A DNA stretch of 42,261 bases from Bacillota bacterium (GTDB taxonomy: Bacteria; Bacillota_A; Clostridia; Peptostreptococcales; Anaerovoracaceae), in assembly GCA_017457585.1 (NCBI GenBank), contig JAFTHD010000070.1, forward strand, positions 1-42,261. The letters are read 5' to 3'. Below are positions 7,320 to 15,543 of the stretch, in pieces (the first letter of the stretch is position 1; every line of letters starts with the position of its first letter). The notes beneath the pieces were generated by a model, which was not told the origin of the DNA, did no database searches, and saw only the letters and a list, made by a program, of their open reading frames with translations. Made by a program: the position numbers and the translations under genes.

Positions 7320-7787
7320 ATGAGACAGAAGATAGATGTGAAGAATCAGATCGTCCTGAGCCAGGTAATGCTCCCGGCACAGGCCAATGTTGCTGGCAAC
7401 GTACACGGCGGTGAGATCATGAAGATGATGGACGCAGCTGCTGCGGCAGTGGCACAGAGGTACTCCAGGGGAAACTGCGTTACAGCGAGAGTCGATGAAC
7501 TACAGTTTCACTTGCCAATCTTTGTGGGAGCACTGGTAACGGTTACGGCATCCATAATCTATGTGGGATCCACCTCAATGGAGGTTCACGTTTTCGTCGA
7601 GTCCGAGGATCTGGAGTCCACGAGCGGTCCGGAAAAGGCACTTTCCGCACAGTTTACAATGGTGTGCATGGGCAAAAACGGAAGACCACAGACGGTTCCA
7701 AAGTATGAACCTGAGACGGAAACGGAGATCAGGCTGTACAACGAAGCAAAAGCGAAACGCGATGCAATGAAAAAGGGTAGAGGTTAA
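7320..7787 (+). CDS. Hotdog-fold acyl-CoA thioesterase
   Basis: 155 residues, the normal size for the YciA/YkhA-type acyl-CoA hydrolases, which cleave acyl-CoA to free acid and CoA. The family helix motif NVHGGEIMKMMDAAAAAVAQR (about residues 27-47) holds the catalytic Asp, followed by the ARVDELQFHLPIFVGALV strand pair. A good ribosome binding site (GAAAGGAAAAG) precedes ATG 7320. It follows the methyltransferase by 147 bases and is closed by its own terminator. Confidence 0.88.
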   Translation: MRQKIDVKNQIVLSQVMLPAQANVAGNVHGGEIMKMMDAAAAAVAQRYSRGNCVTARVDELQFHLPIFVGALVTVTASIIYVGSTSMEVHVFVESEDLESTSGPEKALSAQFTMVCMGKNGRPQTVPKYEPETETEIRLYNEAKAKRDAMKKGRG

Positions 7788-7791
7788 TGTT

Positions 7792-7846
7792 ATGCTCCCT
7801 CTATGACCGGCAGTTATATTTTCACTGTCTCTCATAAAGGGAGCAT
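7792..7846 (+). terminator. Long-stem terminator after the thioesterase gene
   Basis: ATGCTCCCT (7792-7800) pairs perfectly with AGGGAGCAT (7838-7846). The loop region holds further pairing (TATGA/TCATA and CAGT/ACTG). The T tail is short (TTTAATT). A second hairpin at 7889-7911 (ACCACCCG/CGGGTGG) may serve the convergent aminopeptidase gene. Confidence 0.6.
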
Positions 7847-7929
7847 TTAATTCCTGTCCTTTAATTGTAGGGCGTATAAGCTCCACCTCGAACCACCCGT
7901 TTTACGGGTGGCGGCGATTGTTCCGATCT

Positions 7930-9324
7930 TTACATATCGGTGAGAAATGCCTTGTAGCACTTGTAGGCTTCGTAAACATCAGCCTTGCTGCTGATCTCAA
8001 AAGGTGCGTGCATGTTGAGCACTGCAACGCCGCTGTCGATGACCTCCATGCCATAGTTGCCCATAATGTAGGCGATGGTACCGCCACCGCCGGCATCCAC
8101 CTTACCCAGCTCGGTGATCTGGAACTTAACCTTGTTGTCATCCATGACCCGGCGAAGCCTGCCGAGGTATTCAGCATTTGCATCGTTGGAGCCGCTCTTT
8201 CCGCGTGCTCCGGTAAACTTGTTAAAGGAGATGCCTTTGCTCATCAGTGCAGCGCTCTTCTTTTCGAAAACGTCAGCATAAAGGGGATCGTATGCTGCGC
8301 TCACATCCGATGAAAGCATGCGCGAGTTTTGCATCGCCCTTCGAGTCTTAAGATCCGACTCACCCTCGGTCAGAGCGATAAGCTCTGCAACGGTATTTTC
8401 AAAGAACTTTGAGTGCATTCCCGTAGCACCGACGCTGCCGATTTCTTCCTTGTCAACCAGCAGACAGCAGGAAGTCTTCTTGCTCTCATCAACGTCCAGC
8501 ATTGCCTGAAGTGATGTGTAGGCGCAGACTCTATCGTCCTGGCCGTAAGCCATTATCATGCTCCTGTCAATTCCGCAGTCCCTTGCCTTGCCTGCAGGCA
8601 CGATTTCCAGTTCAGCGGAGAGGAAATCCTCTTCTTCAATATCGTACATTCCTTTGAGAAGCGCGAGAACGTTGGCCTTCACGGTAGCTTTCTCTTTCTT
8701 CTTGAGCTTCGTCTTATCGATAGGTCTGTTACCGATGAGGAGATCAAGCTTTTCCCCCTCTACGACCGTCGCGCCGTCCTTTTTTAGCTGATTCTGAGCC
8801 AGGTGAATGAGAAGGTCTGTGAATACGAAAACAGGATCATCCTCCGATTCGCCGATTATGATTTCGACGAGCGTTCCGTCTTTCTTTGCGACAACTCCGT
8901 GGATAGCCATAGGGAGCGCAACCCACTGATACTTCTTGATTCCACCGTAGTAGTGGGTGTCCAGATATGCCATATCTTCCGTTTCATACAAAGGGTTCTG
9001 CTTCACGTCGAGACGAGGCGAATCGATGTGAGCACCGAGTATGTTCATTCCGGCAGAGACCGGTTCTTCACCCAGCCTGAAAAGAGCCAGAATCTTATTC
9101 ATGTGTACTGCGTAAAGTTTGGCGCCTTTCTCAGGCTTTTTGCCCGAATCGATGTAGTCTTGCAGATTTTCGTAGCCCATCTTTTCTGCAGCTTCCACGG
9201 AATATCTTACACATTCGCGCTCGGTTTTGCCGGCATCGAGAAATGCCTTGTATTTGTCGTTCAGGGACACAAGTTCCTGTGTAGCTTCAGGAGTGTATTC
9301 GCTCCATGCACTCGTTTTTTCCAT
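7930..9324 (-). CDS. M18 family aminopeptidase
   Basis: A 464-residue cytosolic metallo-aminopeptidase of the M18 (aspartyl aminopeptidase/ApeA) family, which removes N-terminal acidic residues from peptides with a two-zinc centre. Visible signatures are GAHIDSPRLDVKQNPLYE (metal-binding His and Asp), HYYGGIKKYQWVALP, the catalytic KEEIGSVGATGM segment, and a late HAPFEISSKAD with another metal His. Length and domain order are normal. The gene is transcribed away from coaB, from the same 130-base intergenic region. Confidence 0.93.
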   Translation of the reverse strand: MEKTSAWSEYTPEATQELVSLNDKYKAFLDAGKTERECVRYSVEAAEKMGYENLQDYIDSGKKPEKGAKLYAVHMNKILALFRLGEEPVSAGMNILGAHIDSPRLDVKQNPLYETEDMAYLDTHYYGGIKKYQWVALPMAIHGVVAKKDGTLVEIIIGESEDDPVFVFTDLLIHLAQNQLKKDGATVVEGEKLDLLIGNRPIDKTKLKKKEKATVKANVLALLKGMYDIEEEDFLSAELEIVPAGKARDCGIDRSMIMAYGQDDRVCAYTSLQAMLDVDESKKTSCCLLVDKEEIGSVGATGMHSKFFENTVAELIALTEGESDLKTRRAMQNSRMLSSDVSAAYDPLYADVFEKKSAALMSKGISFNKFTGARGKSGSNDANAEYLGRLRRVMDDNKVKFQITELGKVDAGGGGTIAYIMGNYGMEVIDSGVAVLNMHAPFEISSKADVYEAYKCYKAFLTDM

Positions 9325-9374
9325 TGTTATTTCCTCCGAAATTTATGATTACGGAGTCCATTATATCATACTTG

Positions 9375-9402
9375 TTGACAGGAAATCCTATAACGGTATA
9401 AA
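9375..9402 (+). promoter_or_regulatory. Promoter for coaB-coaC-thrC
   Basis: TTGACA (9375-9380), a 16-base spacer and TATAAA (9397-9402) lie 54 bases before the coaB start. The three following genes are tightly coupled and would share it. Confidence 0.6.
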
Positions 9403-9456
9403 ATTATTCCATTAGGAAATCATTAGCTTTTGAAGCGATTTGAGAGGTGAAAAAGC

Positions 9457-10149
9457 ATGAAAATCGTAATCACCGCAGGCGGAACGAGCGAGCCGATAGA
9501 TAACGTCAGAAAGATTACAAACACATCGACGGGAAGCCTTGGACTTGCCATAGCAAAGGCGTTTCTCAGTCACTACAGGGATGGAATCGACAGGATATTC
9601 TATCTTCACGGTGAGAAGGCAGCCTATCCCGATGACAGTCTCGTGACGCCGATAACCATAGGCGGAACGATAGACCTGATGACGAAGCTGGAACAGGTTC
9701 TCAAGTCGGAAAAGATCGATGCGGTCGTCCACGCCATGGCGGTCAGCGACTACATGGTGGATGAAGTGACGACGGTGGAAGCGATCAAGACGGGCGTCAA
9801 GTCGGATAAGATATCAGGCAACAAGATCAGTTCGTCCATCGACGACCTTGCGATAATCCTCAAGCGAACGCCGAAGGTGATAAGCACCATTAAGCCGCTC
9901 AGTCCCGGGAGCACCCTCGTTGGATTCAAACTGCTTTCGGGAGTACCCCACGAAGAACTCATAGACGTAGCGACCCATCTCATGGAGAAGAACGACTGCG
10001 ATTTCGTCCTGGCAAACGATCTTTCAGAGATAGGACAGGGACAGCATAAGGGTTATCTCATCCATAAGAATGGCGATATCGATACCATGAACACGAAGGA
10101 TGAGATCGGTGAAATGATTGCAAGAAGAATCATGGAGCAGGAGGCGTAG
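9457..10149 (+). CDS. coaB: Phosphopantothenate-cysteine ligase (standalone CoaB)
   Basis: 230 residues. It ligates cysteine to 4'-phosphopantothenate, the second committed step of coenzyme A synthesis. The N-terminus MKIVITAGGTSEPIDNVRKI is the CoaB nucleotide-binding signature, followed by NTSTGSLGLAIA and the AMAVSDYMV motif. Many bacteria fuse CoaB behind CoaC; here it is a separate upstream gene, as in streptococci. It has a good ribosome binding site (GAGAGGTG) and is followed by coaC with one base between. The step consumes cysteine, which links it loosely to the sulfur theme of the window. Confidence 0.92.
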   Translation: MKIVITAGGTSEPIDNVRKITNTSTGSLGLAIAKAFLSHYRDGIDRIFYLHGEKAAYPDDSLVTPITIGGTIDLMTKLEQVLKSEKIDAVVHAMAVSDYMVDEVTTVEAIKTGVKSDKISGNKISSSIDDLAIILKRTPKVISTIKPLSPGSTLVGFKLLSGVPHEELIDVATHLMEKNDCDFVLANDLSEIGQGQHKGYLIHKNGDIDTMNTKDEIGEMIARRIMEQEA

Positions 10150-10150
10150 C

Positions 10151-10702
10151 ATGAACATTGTACTTGGCGTATCCGGGAGCATCTCAGCGTACAAAGCTGC
10201 CGACGTTACCAGCAGGCTGACGAAGGCCGGGCACGATGTGCATGTCATACTGACGGACGGCGGGAGCAGATTTATAACAGCGCTCACTTTGCAGACCCTT
10301 TCAAAGAACAAGGTGTACACGGACACCTTTGACGAGGATGATCCTTCCGTAGTGAACCACATATACCTTGCGGACAATGCGGACATGGTGGCTGTCGTAC
10401 CTGCTTCTGCAGATCTTATCGGCAAGGCAGCTTCGGGGATAGCAGATGATATGCTTACATCGACGCTTCTTGCTGCCCTCAACCAGTCGATCGTCGTAAT
10501 GGCACCTGCCATGAACACCAACATGTATGAGAATCCAATCGTGCAGGGGAATATGGAGAAGCTGGCCAGTTACGGCGTACGGTTTATCGAGCCTAAATCG
10601 TCACTTCTCGCATGCGGCACAGTCGGCAAAGGTGCCCTTGCAGACGTGGATGTGATAGTGAAATATATAGAAGAACTCGAAGGAGAAATAGGACATGATT
10701 AA
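10151..10702 (+). CDS. coaC: Phosphopantothenoylcysteine decarboxylase (CoaC)
   Basis: 183 residues, a flavoprotein that decarboxylates 4'-phosphopantothenoylcysteine to 4'-phosphopantetheine. Signatures are the N-terminal VLGVSGSISAYKA flavin-binding motif, the active-site His in VNHIYLAD, the substrate-clamp motif PAMNTNMYENP and the C-terminal ACGTVGKG with the active Cys. ATG 10151 is chosen because GGAGCAGGAGG lies just before it and it gives a family-typical N-terminus. It follows coaB by one base and overlaps thrC by eight. Confidence 0.92.
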   Translation: MNIVLGVSGSISAYKAADVTSRLTKAGHDVHVILTDGGSRFITALTLQTLSKNKVYTDTFDEDDPSVVNHIYLADNADMVAVVPASADLIGKAASGIADDMLTSTLLAALNQSIVVMAPAMNTNMYENPIVQGNMEKLASYGVRFIEPKSSLLACGTVGKGALADVDVIVKYIEELEGEIGHD

Positions 10703-12173
10703 ATACAAGAGCACGAGAGGAAGCGAGAACATCAAGACTGCAGCCCAGGCAGTGATCCAGGGTATTGCAGAGGATAAGGGGCTCTACGTTCCCGATGAAA
10801 TTCCGCAGCTTCCCCTGCAGATAGAAGAACTGGCAGAGCTGCCGTACAAAGAAGTAGCTTATAACATCATAGGAGCACTCTTCACCGACTACACCGATGA
10901 AGAGATGAGAGCCTGTGTGGATGGCGCTTACGACAGCAAGTTCGATGCCGGTGAGATCGTTCCCGTAATAGAGGTAGGCGGAGCAAGCTTTTTGGAACTG
11001 TACCACGGCAAGACGGCAGCGTTTAAAGACATGGCGCTTAGCATACTTCCCTATCTTCTCACCACCGCAATGAGGAAGGAGAAGGAAGACAAGAAGATAT
11101 GCATACTCACTGCAACTTCCGGAGATACAGGCAAGGCTGCGCTTGAGGGATTCGCAGATGTTGAAGGAACTGAGATTATTGTTTTCTTCCCAAATCAGGG
11201 CGTCAGTCAGGTGCAGGAACGCCAGATGATAACCCAGGAAGGGGAGAACACCCACGTGTTCGCTATTGAAGGAAACTTTGACGACGCGCAGACAGGCGTG
11301 AAGAAGATTTTCGGTGATGAAAGTTTTGCTGAGAAGCTGGCTGAGGCGGGATGTAAGCTGAGCTCTGCAAATTCCATCAACATCGGCCGACTTGTTCCTC
11401 AGGTGGCATACTACGTTTACGGATATGCACAGCTTGTGAAGCAGGGCAAGGTAAAAGCAGGTGAGCCGATCAACATCGTGGTTCCGACGGGCAACTTCGG
11501 AAACATACTGGCAGCCTATTATGCAGGAAGGATGGGAATTCCTGTAAACAAGTTCATCTGCGCATCAAACAAGAACAAGGTCCTGACAGACTTCTTCCGC
11601 ACGGGCGTTTACGACATTAACAGGGACTTTTACCTCACCAATTCTCCTTCCATGGATATTCTCATCAGCTCCAACCTGGAGAGACTGCTCTACCATCTGT
11701 CGGGAGATGACGGAGAAGAGATAAAGGCGCTGATGGCAAGTCTCGAAGAGGATAAGAGGTACGAAGTATCCGATAAGATCAAGGAAGGTCTTAAAGTGTT
11801 CTACGGCGGTTTTGCGACGGTTGAGGATACCAACGAGACGATAGGGAGCATGTATAGGGAGCACGGATATCTCCTGGATACGCACACGGCCGTTGCCTAC
11901 AAAGTCTACAAGGACTATGTGGCAGAGACGGGAGATAAGACTCCGTCGATTATCGCATCGACTGCCAGCGCATACAAGTTCGCAGACAGCGTGAGCAGAT
12001 CCATTGGGCTTGAAGAAGAAGAAAACGGCTTCCGGTTCATCGAAGCCCTCAACGCTGAGACGGGCGTGCCTGTTCCTGCCGGACTCAAAGACCTGGACAA
12101 GAAGGAAGTAAGGCACGATACGGTGATCACTACCGACAGAATGGAAGATGTCATATACGATTCGGTTAAGTAA
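10695..12173 (+). CDS. thrC: Threonine synthase
   Basis: 492 residues. A PLP enzyme that converts O-phosphohomoserine to threonine. It has the N-terminal YKSTRG of the long ThrC form, the PLP-lysine segment HGKTAAFKDMALS (about residues 109-121), TATSGDTGKAAL and the phosphate-binding GNFGNI loop. Length fits the yeast/E. coli-type family. It overlaps coaC by eight bases, so translation is probably coupled, and it ends just before a strong hairpin. Confidence 0.95.
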   Translation: MIKYKSTRGSENIKTAAQAVIQGIAEDKGLYVPDEIPQLPLQIEELAELPYKEVAYNIIGALFTDYTDEEMRACVDGAYDSKFDAGEIVPVIEVGGASFLELYHGKTAAFKDMALSILPYLLTTAMRKEKEDKKICILTATSGDTGKAALEGFADVEGTEIIVFFPNQGVSQVQERQMITQEGENTHVFAIEGNFDDAQTGVKKIFGDESFAEKLAEAGCKLSSANSINIGRLVPQVAYYVYGYAQLVKQGKVKAGEPINIVVPTGNFGNILAAYYAGRMGIPVNKFICASNKNKVLTDFFRTGVYDINRDFYLTNSPSMDILISSNLERLLYHLSGDDGEEIKALMASLEEDKRYEVSDKIKEGLKVFYGGFATVEDTNETIGSMYREHGYLLDTHTAVAYKVYKDYVAETGDKTPSIIASTASAYKFADSVSRSIGLEEEENGFRFIEALNAETGVPVPAGLKDLDKKEVRHDTVITTDRMEDVIYDSVK

Positions 12174-12197
12174 CTGACAGTAAAGACGGACAGACAC

Positions 12198-12223
12198 GGG
12201 GACGCTTGCAAAGCGTCCCCTTT
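12198..12223 (+). terminator. Hairpin between thrC and the PAP2 gene
   Basis: A perfect ten-base-pair stem GGGGACGCTT (12198-12207) with AAGCGTCCCC (12211-12220) has a three-base loop. The T run after it is short (TTTGC), so termination may be partial, and the next gene's ribosome binding site follows directly. Confidence 0.6.
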
Positions 12224-12239
12224 GCAGAAGGAGAAGGCA

Positions 12240-12737
12240 TTGAACAGAGCAGAGTACATAAGAATGCTTGATAACGTTAAGGAAAGAAAGTGGCTCTACG
12301 TTTTTGTTACCAAGGGCGGCAGGGCGCTGACGTATCTTTCATATGTGGTCTATCCGTGCCTTCTAATATGGCTATTCGTAACGGGAAACGAGAATTTGTG
12401 GAAGGCTGTCGTCGTTCCGGCAGCAGGATTCATCATCCTCAGCGTTTTCAGATACTGCAAGAACGCACCAAGACCCTACGAAGTTTTCGATATGCCTCCG
12501 CTCATCGTTAAGAACACGAAGGGAAAATCCTTTCCAAGCAGGCACGTTTTTTCTGCATTTATAATCGCGGTGACAGCAGGATATTTCTGCCTATGGCTGG
12601 GCATTACCCTTGGAATTTGCGGCGTGCTCCTCGCCGTTACGAGGGTTTTGGCAGGCGTACATTTTACAAAGGATGTAGCGGCAGGATGCATAAGCGGCAT
12701 AGGATTAGGGATATTAGGTTTTATTCTGTTATTATGA
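12240..12737 (+). CDS. PAP2-family membrane phosphatase
   Basis: 165 residues with about five membrane segments and the three PAP2 phosphatase motifs: K-N-A-P-R-P (about residue 63), PSRHVFSA (usual form PSGH; here Arg replaces Gly) and RVLAGVHFTKDVAAG with the catalytic His and Asp. Such enzymes dephosphorylate lipid phosphates, for example undecaprenyl pyrophosphate or phosphatidylglycerophosphate. The start is read as TTG 12240 because AGAAGGAGAAGG lies just upstream; TTG 12222 would sit against the terminator hairpin. Confidence 0.8.
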   Translation: MNRAEYIRMLDNVKERKWLYVFVTKGGRALTYLSYVVYPCLLIWLFVTGNENLWKAVVVPAAGFIILSVFRYCKNAPRPYEVFDMPPLIVKNTKGKSFPSRHVFSAFIIAVTAGYFCLWLGITLGICGVLLAVTRVLAGVHFTKDVAAGCISGIGLGILGFILLL

Positions 12738-12771
12738 TATAATAGAGTAGTTTGATAATCAGGAGAAGTAA

Positions 12772-13380
12772 ATGGATAACATTATCGTTGCAGCAACCCA
12801 AAACAAGGGGAAAATCAGGGAAATCGGTGCCATTCTCGGGGAATTCGGCCTTGCGATAATACCGCGTGATGAGGCAGGAATTCCTAACGTTGAGATAGTG
12901 GAAGACGGGGAAACCTTCGAGGAGAACTCCTACAAGAAGGCCTGCGAAATCATGAAGCTTTGCGGAAGGCCTACCATAGCGGATGACTCCGGCATCATGA
13001 TCGATGCTCTCGGTGGAGCACCGGGAGTTTACTCTGCAAGATTTGCAGGCGATGACTGTGACGATGATGCCAACAATGCCAAGATGGTAAAACTTCTGAA
13101 GGACGTTCCTTATGATGAGAGAACGGCGAAATACGTAGCGGTCATTACACTCATATATCCTGATGGGGAGACGCTGGTCGCAAGAGGCGAGGTTCACGGG
13201 CATATCCTGCTTGAACCGGAAGGACATAACGGATTCGGTTACGATCCGTACTTCCAGCCGGAGGGATACGAGCACACTTTTGGCCTAATCGATCCGGAAG
13301 AAAAGAACAGGATCAGTCACAGGGCAAACGCGCTGATGAAGCTTAGAACGCTTTTGAAAGAAAGAGAGAATTCCAGATAA
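12772..13380 (+). CDS. rdgB: XTP/dITP (non-canonical purine NTP) pyrophosphatase
   Basis: 202 residues of the HAM1/RdgB family, which hydrolyses dITP, ITP and XTP to monophosphates and so keeps deaminated purines out of nucleic acids. Signatures are AATQNKGKIREI at the N-terminus, IADDSGIMIDALGGAPGVYSA and HNGFGYDPYF. It has AGGAGAAG upstream. A TATAAT at 12738-12743, just after the preceding stop, may be its own promoter. It overlaps the next gene by one base. Confidence 0.95.
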   Translation: MDNIIVAATQNKGKIREIGAILGEFGLAIIPRDEAGIPNVEIVEDGETFEENSYKKACEIMKLCGRPTIADDSGIMIDALGGAPGVYSARFAGDDCDDDANNAKMVKLLKDVPYDERTAKYVAVITLIYPDGETLVARGEVHGHILLEPEGHNGFGYDPYFQPEGYEHTFGLIDPEEKNRISHRANALMKLRTLLKERENSR

Positions 13381-14222
13381 TGAAGAAATTCAAGCGAAAG
13401 CTGATAAAGATGTTCATACTGGGATTTAAGGAGTTGCAGGATCCGTATTACCAGGGATTTGCGGCACAGGTGGCCTTTTATCTGTTCCTGTCCATTACGC
13501 CTATGATGATAATTATCATGCAGGTATTGGGTCTGTTTAAGATCAACATGACAACGGCCTTATCTCTGATGGAGGAGTATACGGGCAAAGAAGTGTCGTC
13601 TATGGTTTCCAGCCTGCTTTCTTTCTCATCGGCAGGTTTCACCAACGTGATCTTTGCGGTCATAGCCCTCTGGGCAGGCTCTCGAGCGTCTTTTGCATTG
13701 ATGAGAATAACCAACTATACCCTGACGGATGGAACCTCTACGGGAAGGAATTATTTCATAGAGAGGCTGAGAGCCATAAGAACCATGGTGCTCACCATAA
13801 TCGCCATCGTGTTCGCGATTATCATTCTCGTCTATGGTCAGCTTATCTTCAACGGCGTACTCTATATACTGCATATCGATGCGGAGCATGTGGATCAGCA
13901 CTTTTGGATGAGTATGAGATGGGTCATCGGAGGGTTCCTGTACTTCCTGATGGTAAGCTACAACTACTGGATCATGCCGTCTGTCCGTGTTACGTTCAAA
14001 AGCATAATCCCGGGGAGCGTGCTGGCTTCTGTAGGTCTTTTGGTCGTTACTTTGGCCTACTCAAGATATGCCAATACCCTCGCTGGCTACGACTTGCTCT
14101 ACGGAGCATTATCATCGGTTGTAGCCTTGATGATCTGGTTCTTTCTCATTGCCTGGGTGCTGTTTCTCGGAGTGCTTTGCAACAAAGTATGGAGCGATAC
14201 GAGCGACAATCACGATACCTAA
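13380..14222 (+). CDS. YihY/BrkB-family integral membrane protein
   Basis: 280 residues and about six membrane segments, with the family's N-terminal pattern AAQVAFYLFLSITPMMIIIM and a conserved LWAGSRASFALM segment. Family members were once called ribonuclease BN, which is not supported; the role is uncertain and some may be transporters. The start codon overlaps the rdgB stop by one base (TAATG), so the two are probably co-translated. Confidence 0.88.
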   Translation: MKKFKRKLIKMFILGFKELQDPYYQGFAAQVAFYLFLSITPMMIIIMQVLGLFKINMTTALSLMEEYTGKEVSSMVSSLLSFSSAGFTNVIFAVIALWAGSRASFALMRITNYTLTDGTSTGRNYFIERLRAIRTMVLTIIAIVFAIIILVYGQLIFNGVLYILHIDAEHVDQHFWMSMRWVIGGFLYFLMVSYNYWIMPSVRVTFKSIIPGSVLASVGLLVVTLAYSRYANTLAGYDLLYGALSSVVALMIWFFLIAWVLFLGVLCNKVWSDTSDNHDT

Positions 14223-14274
14223 AAAGCTTTCAAGGCGAGTTAAAACCGGATAGCGGAATTCATATTATAAAGTC

Positions 14275-14300
14275 AAAAAAGACCTGCCACGCGGCAGGCC
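14275..14300 (-). terminator. Intrinsic terminator for serA (lower strand)
   Basis: The CCTGCC/GGCAGG hairpin (14283-14298) is followed, on the lower strand, by a run of six T (A run at 14275-14280). On the upper strand the tail is weaker (TTGATTGTATT), so the hairpin may act in both directions. Confidence 0.85.
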
Positions 14301-14329
14301 TTGATTGTATTAGGATAAGGGATATGGCA

Positions 14330-15460
14330 CTATTCGATGACTCTTGATCTTACGATTCCTTCGCCTTCGATAGGAGCGGTGCCTGCGGCAACGTCAGCTA
14401 AAACCACAGTGTAGTCGCCTCTCGTATTGCTTGCAACAGCGCCTGTAGCAAGAGGAGCAACCTTTGAAAGCGCATCCGCATCGTTCTTTGCGATAACCAC
14501 GAGTCTTGCACCTGACTTAGGGCCAAGATTTACGGCAGGAAGATTTACGGAATTGACAATGTTGCCGTTTTCGATGTAGTCCATAACCTGATTTACTGCC
14601 ATAACGGCACAGTTATCCTCGGCTTCTGCAGAGGATGCACCCAGGTGAGGGTACACCGTAATTTCAGGCTTGCCTGAGTTTAAGATGGCGTCGTCTGTGA
14701 AGTCCGTTACGTACTTCTTAACTTTACCTGCGTCGATAGCAGCCAGAAGGGCATCGTCATCGATAAGCTTATCCCTTGAGAAGTTGAGGAATACAACCCC
14801 ATCCTTCATCTGAGAGAGAGCCTCTTCGTTAATCATTTTAGCCGTTGCTGCATTGGCAGGAACGTGTATTGAAATATAGTCACAAACAGGGTAGAGCTTG
14901 GACAGATCGTCAACTACCTTTACAGCAGGATTTAGGCTGAGCGCTGCCTTCGTGTTCAGAAAGGCATCGTATCCGACTACATCCATTCCGAGATCAATGG
15001 CAGCATTGGCTACTTTGGCGCCGATTGCGCCAAGGCCAATGATGCCCAGAGTTTTGCCGAGGATCTCCGTTCCGGCGAACTGACCCTTGCCCTTTTCTAC
15101 CATCTTGCCTACGCCTTCGTTGCCCACAAGGGTTTTAGCCCATGCAGCACCTTCAACTACATTTCTTGCTGAATTGATCATTCCTGCGAGAACCAGCTCT
15201 TTCACTGCATTGGCGTTGGCTCCGGGAGCATTGAACACCACGATTCCCTGCTCTGCACATTTGTCAACGGGAATGTTGTTGGTGCCTGCACCGGCTCTGC
15301 CTATCGCAAGAAGCTCATCTGAGAAGTCCATCTCATGCATGTCATAACTTCTCAGTATTATGCCGTTTGCTTCGTTTACGTCCTCTGTAATCTGATAATC
15401 ATCGGTAAGTCTTGAGAGGCCGACCGGTGAAATTTTGTTCAAAGTTCCAATCTTGTACAT
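14330..15460 (-). CDS. serA: D-3-phosphoglycerate dehydrogenase (short form)
   Basis: 376 residues. Probably oxidises 3-phosphoglycerate to 3-phosphohydroxypyruvate, the first step of serine synthesis and so upstream of cysteine. It shows the 2-hydroxyacid dehydrogenase signatures: substrate loop GRAGAGTNNIPVD, NAD-binding TLGIIGLGAIGAKVA, catalytic Arg in NFSRDKLID and the His in PHLGASSAEAE. A C-terminal regulatory tail follows. The start is set by GAGGTG six bases before ATG 15460; the frame opens slightly earlier at GTG 15469, which overlaps that site. No serC lies beside it. Another 2-hydroxyacid substrate is possible but less likely. Confidence 0.85.
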   Translation of the reverse strand: MYKIGTLNKISPVGLSRLTDDYQITEDVNEANGIILRSYDMHEMDFSDELLAIGRAGAGTNNIPVDKCAEQGIVVFNAPGANANAVKELVLAGMINSARNVVEGAAWAKTLVGNEGVGKMVEKGKGQFAGTEILGKTLGIIGLGAIGAKVANAAIDLGMDVVGYDAFLNTKAALSLNPAVKVVDDLSKLYPVCDYISIHVPANAATAKMINEEALSQMKDGVVFLNFSRDKLIDDDALLAAIDAGKVKKYVTDFTDDAILNSGKPEITVYPHLGASSAEAEDNCAVMAVNQVMDYIENGNIVNSVNLPAVNLGPKSGARLVVIAKNDADALSKVAPLATGAVASNTRGDYTVVLADVAAGTAPIEGEGIVRSRVIE

Positions 15461-15498
15461 TAAAAACACCTCGTTTCAAAGAATGAATTGCCAACAAA

Positions 15499-15537
15499 AT
15501 TATATCATTTTACCAGGAACCAGTAAAGTGATATAAT
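15499..15537. promoter_or_regulatory. Overlapping divergent promoters of serA and the D,D-carboxypeptidase gene
   Basis: Lower strand (serA): -35 TTTACT (15522-15527), 17-base spacer, -10 TATAAT (15499-15504). Upper strand: -35 TTTACC (15509-15514), 17-base spacer, -10 TATAAT (15532-15537). The two interleave. The upper promoter predicts a start site almost exactly at ATG 15544. Confidence 0.65.
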
Positions 15538-15543
15538 GTGACC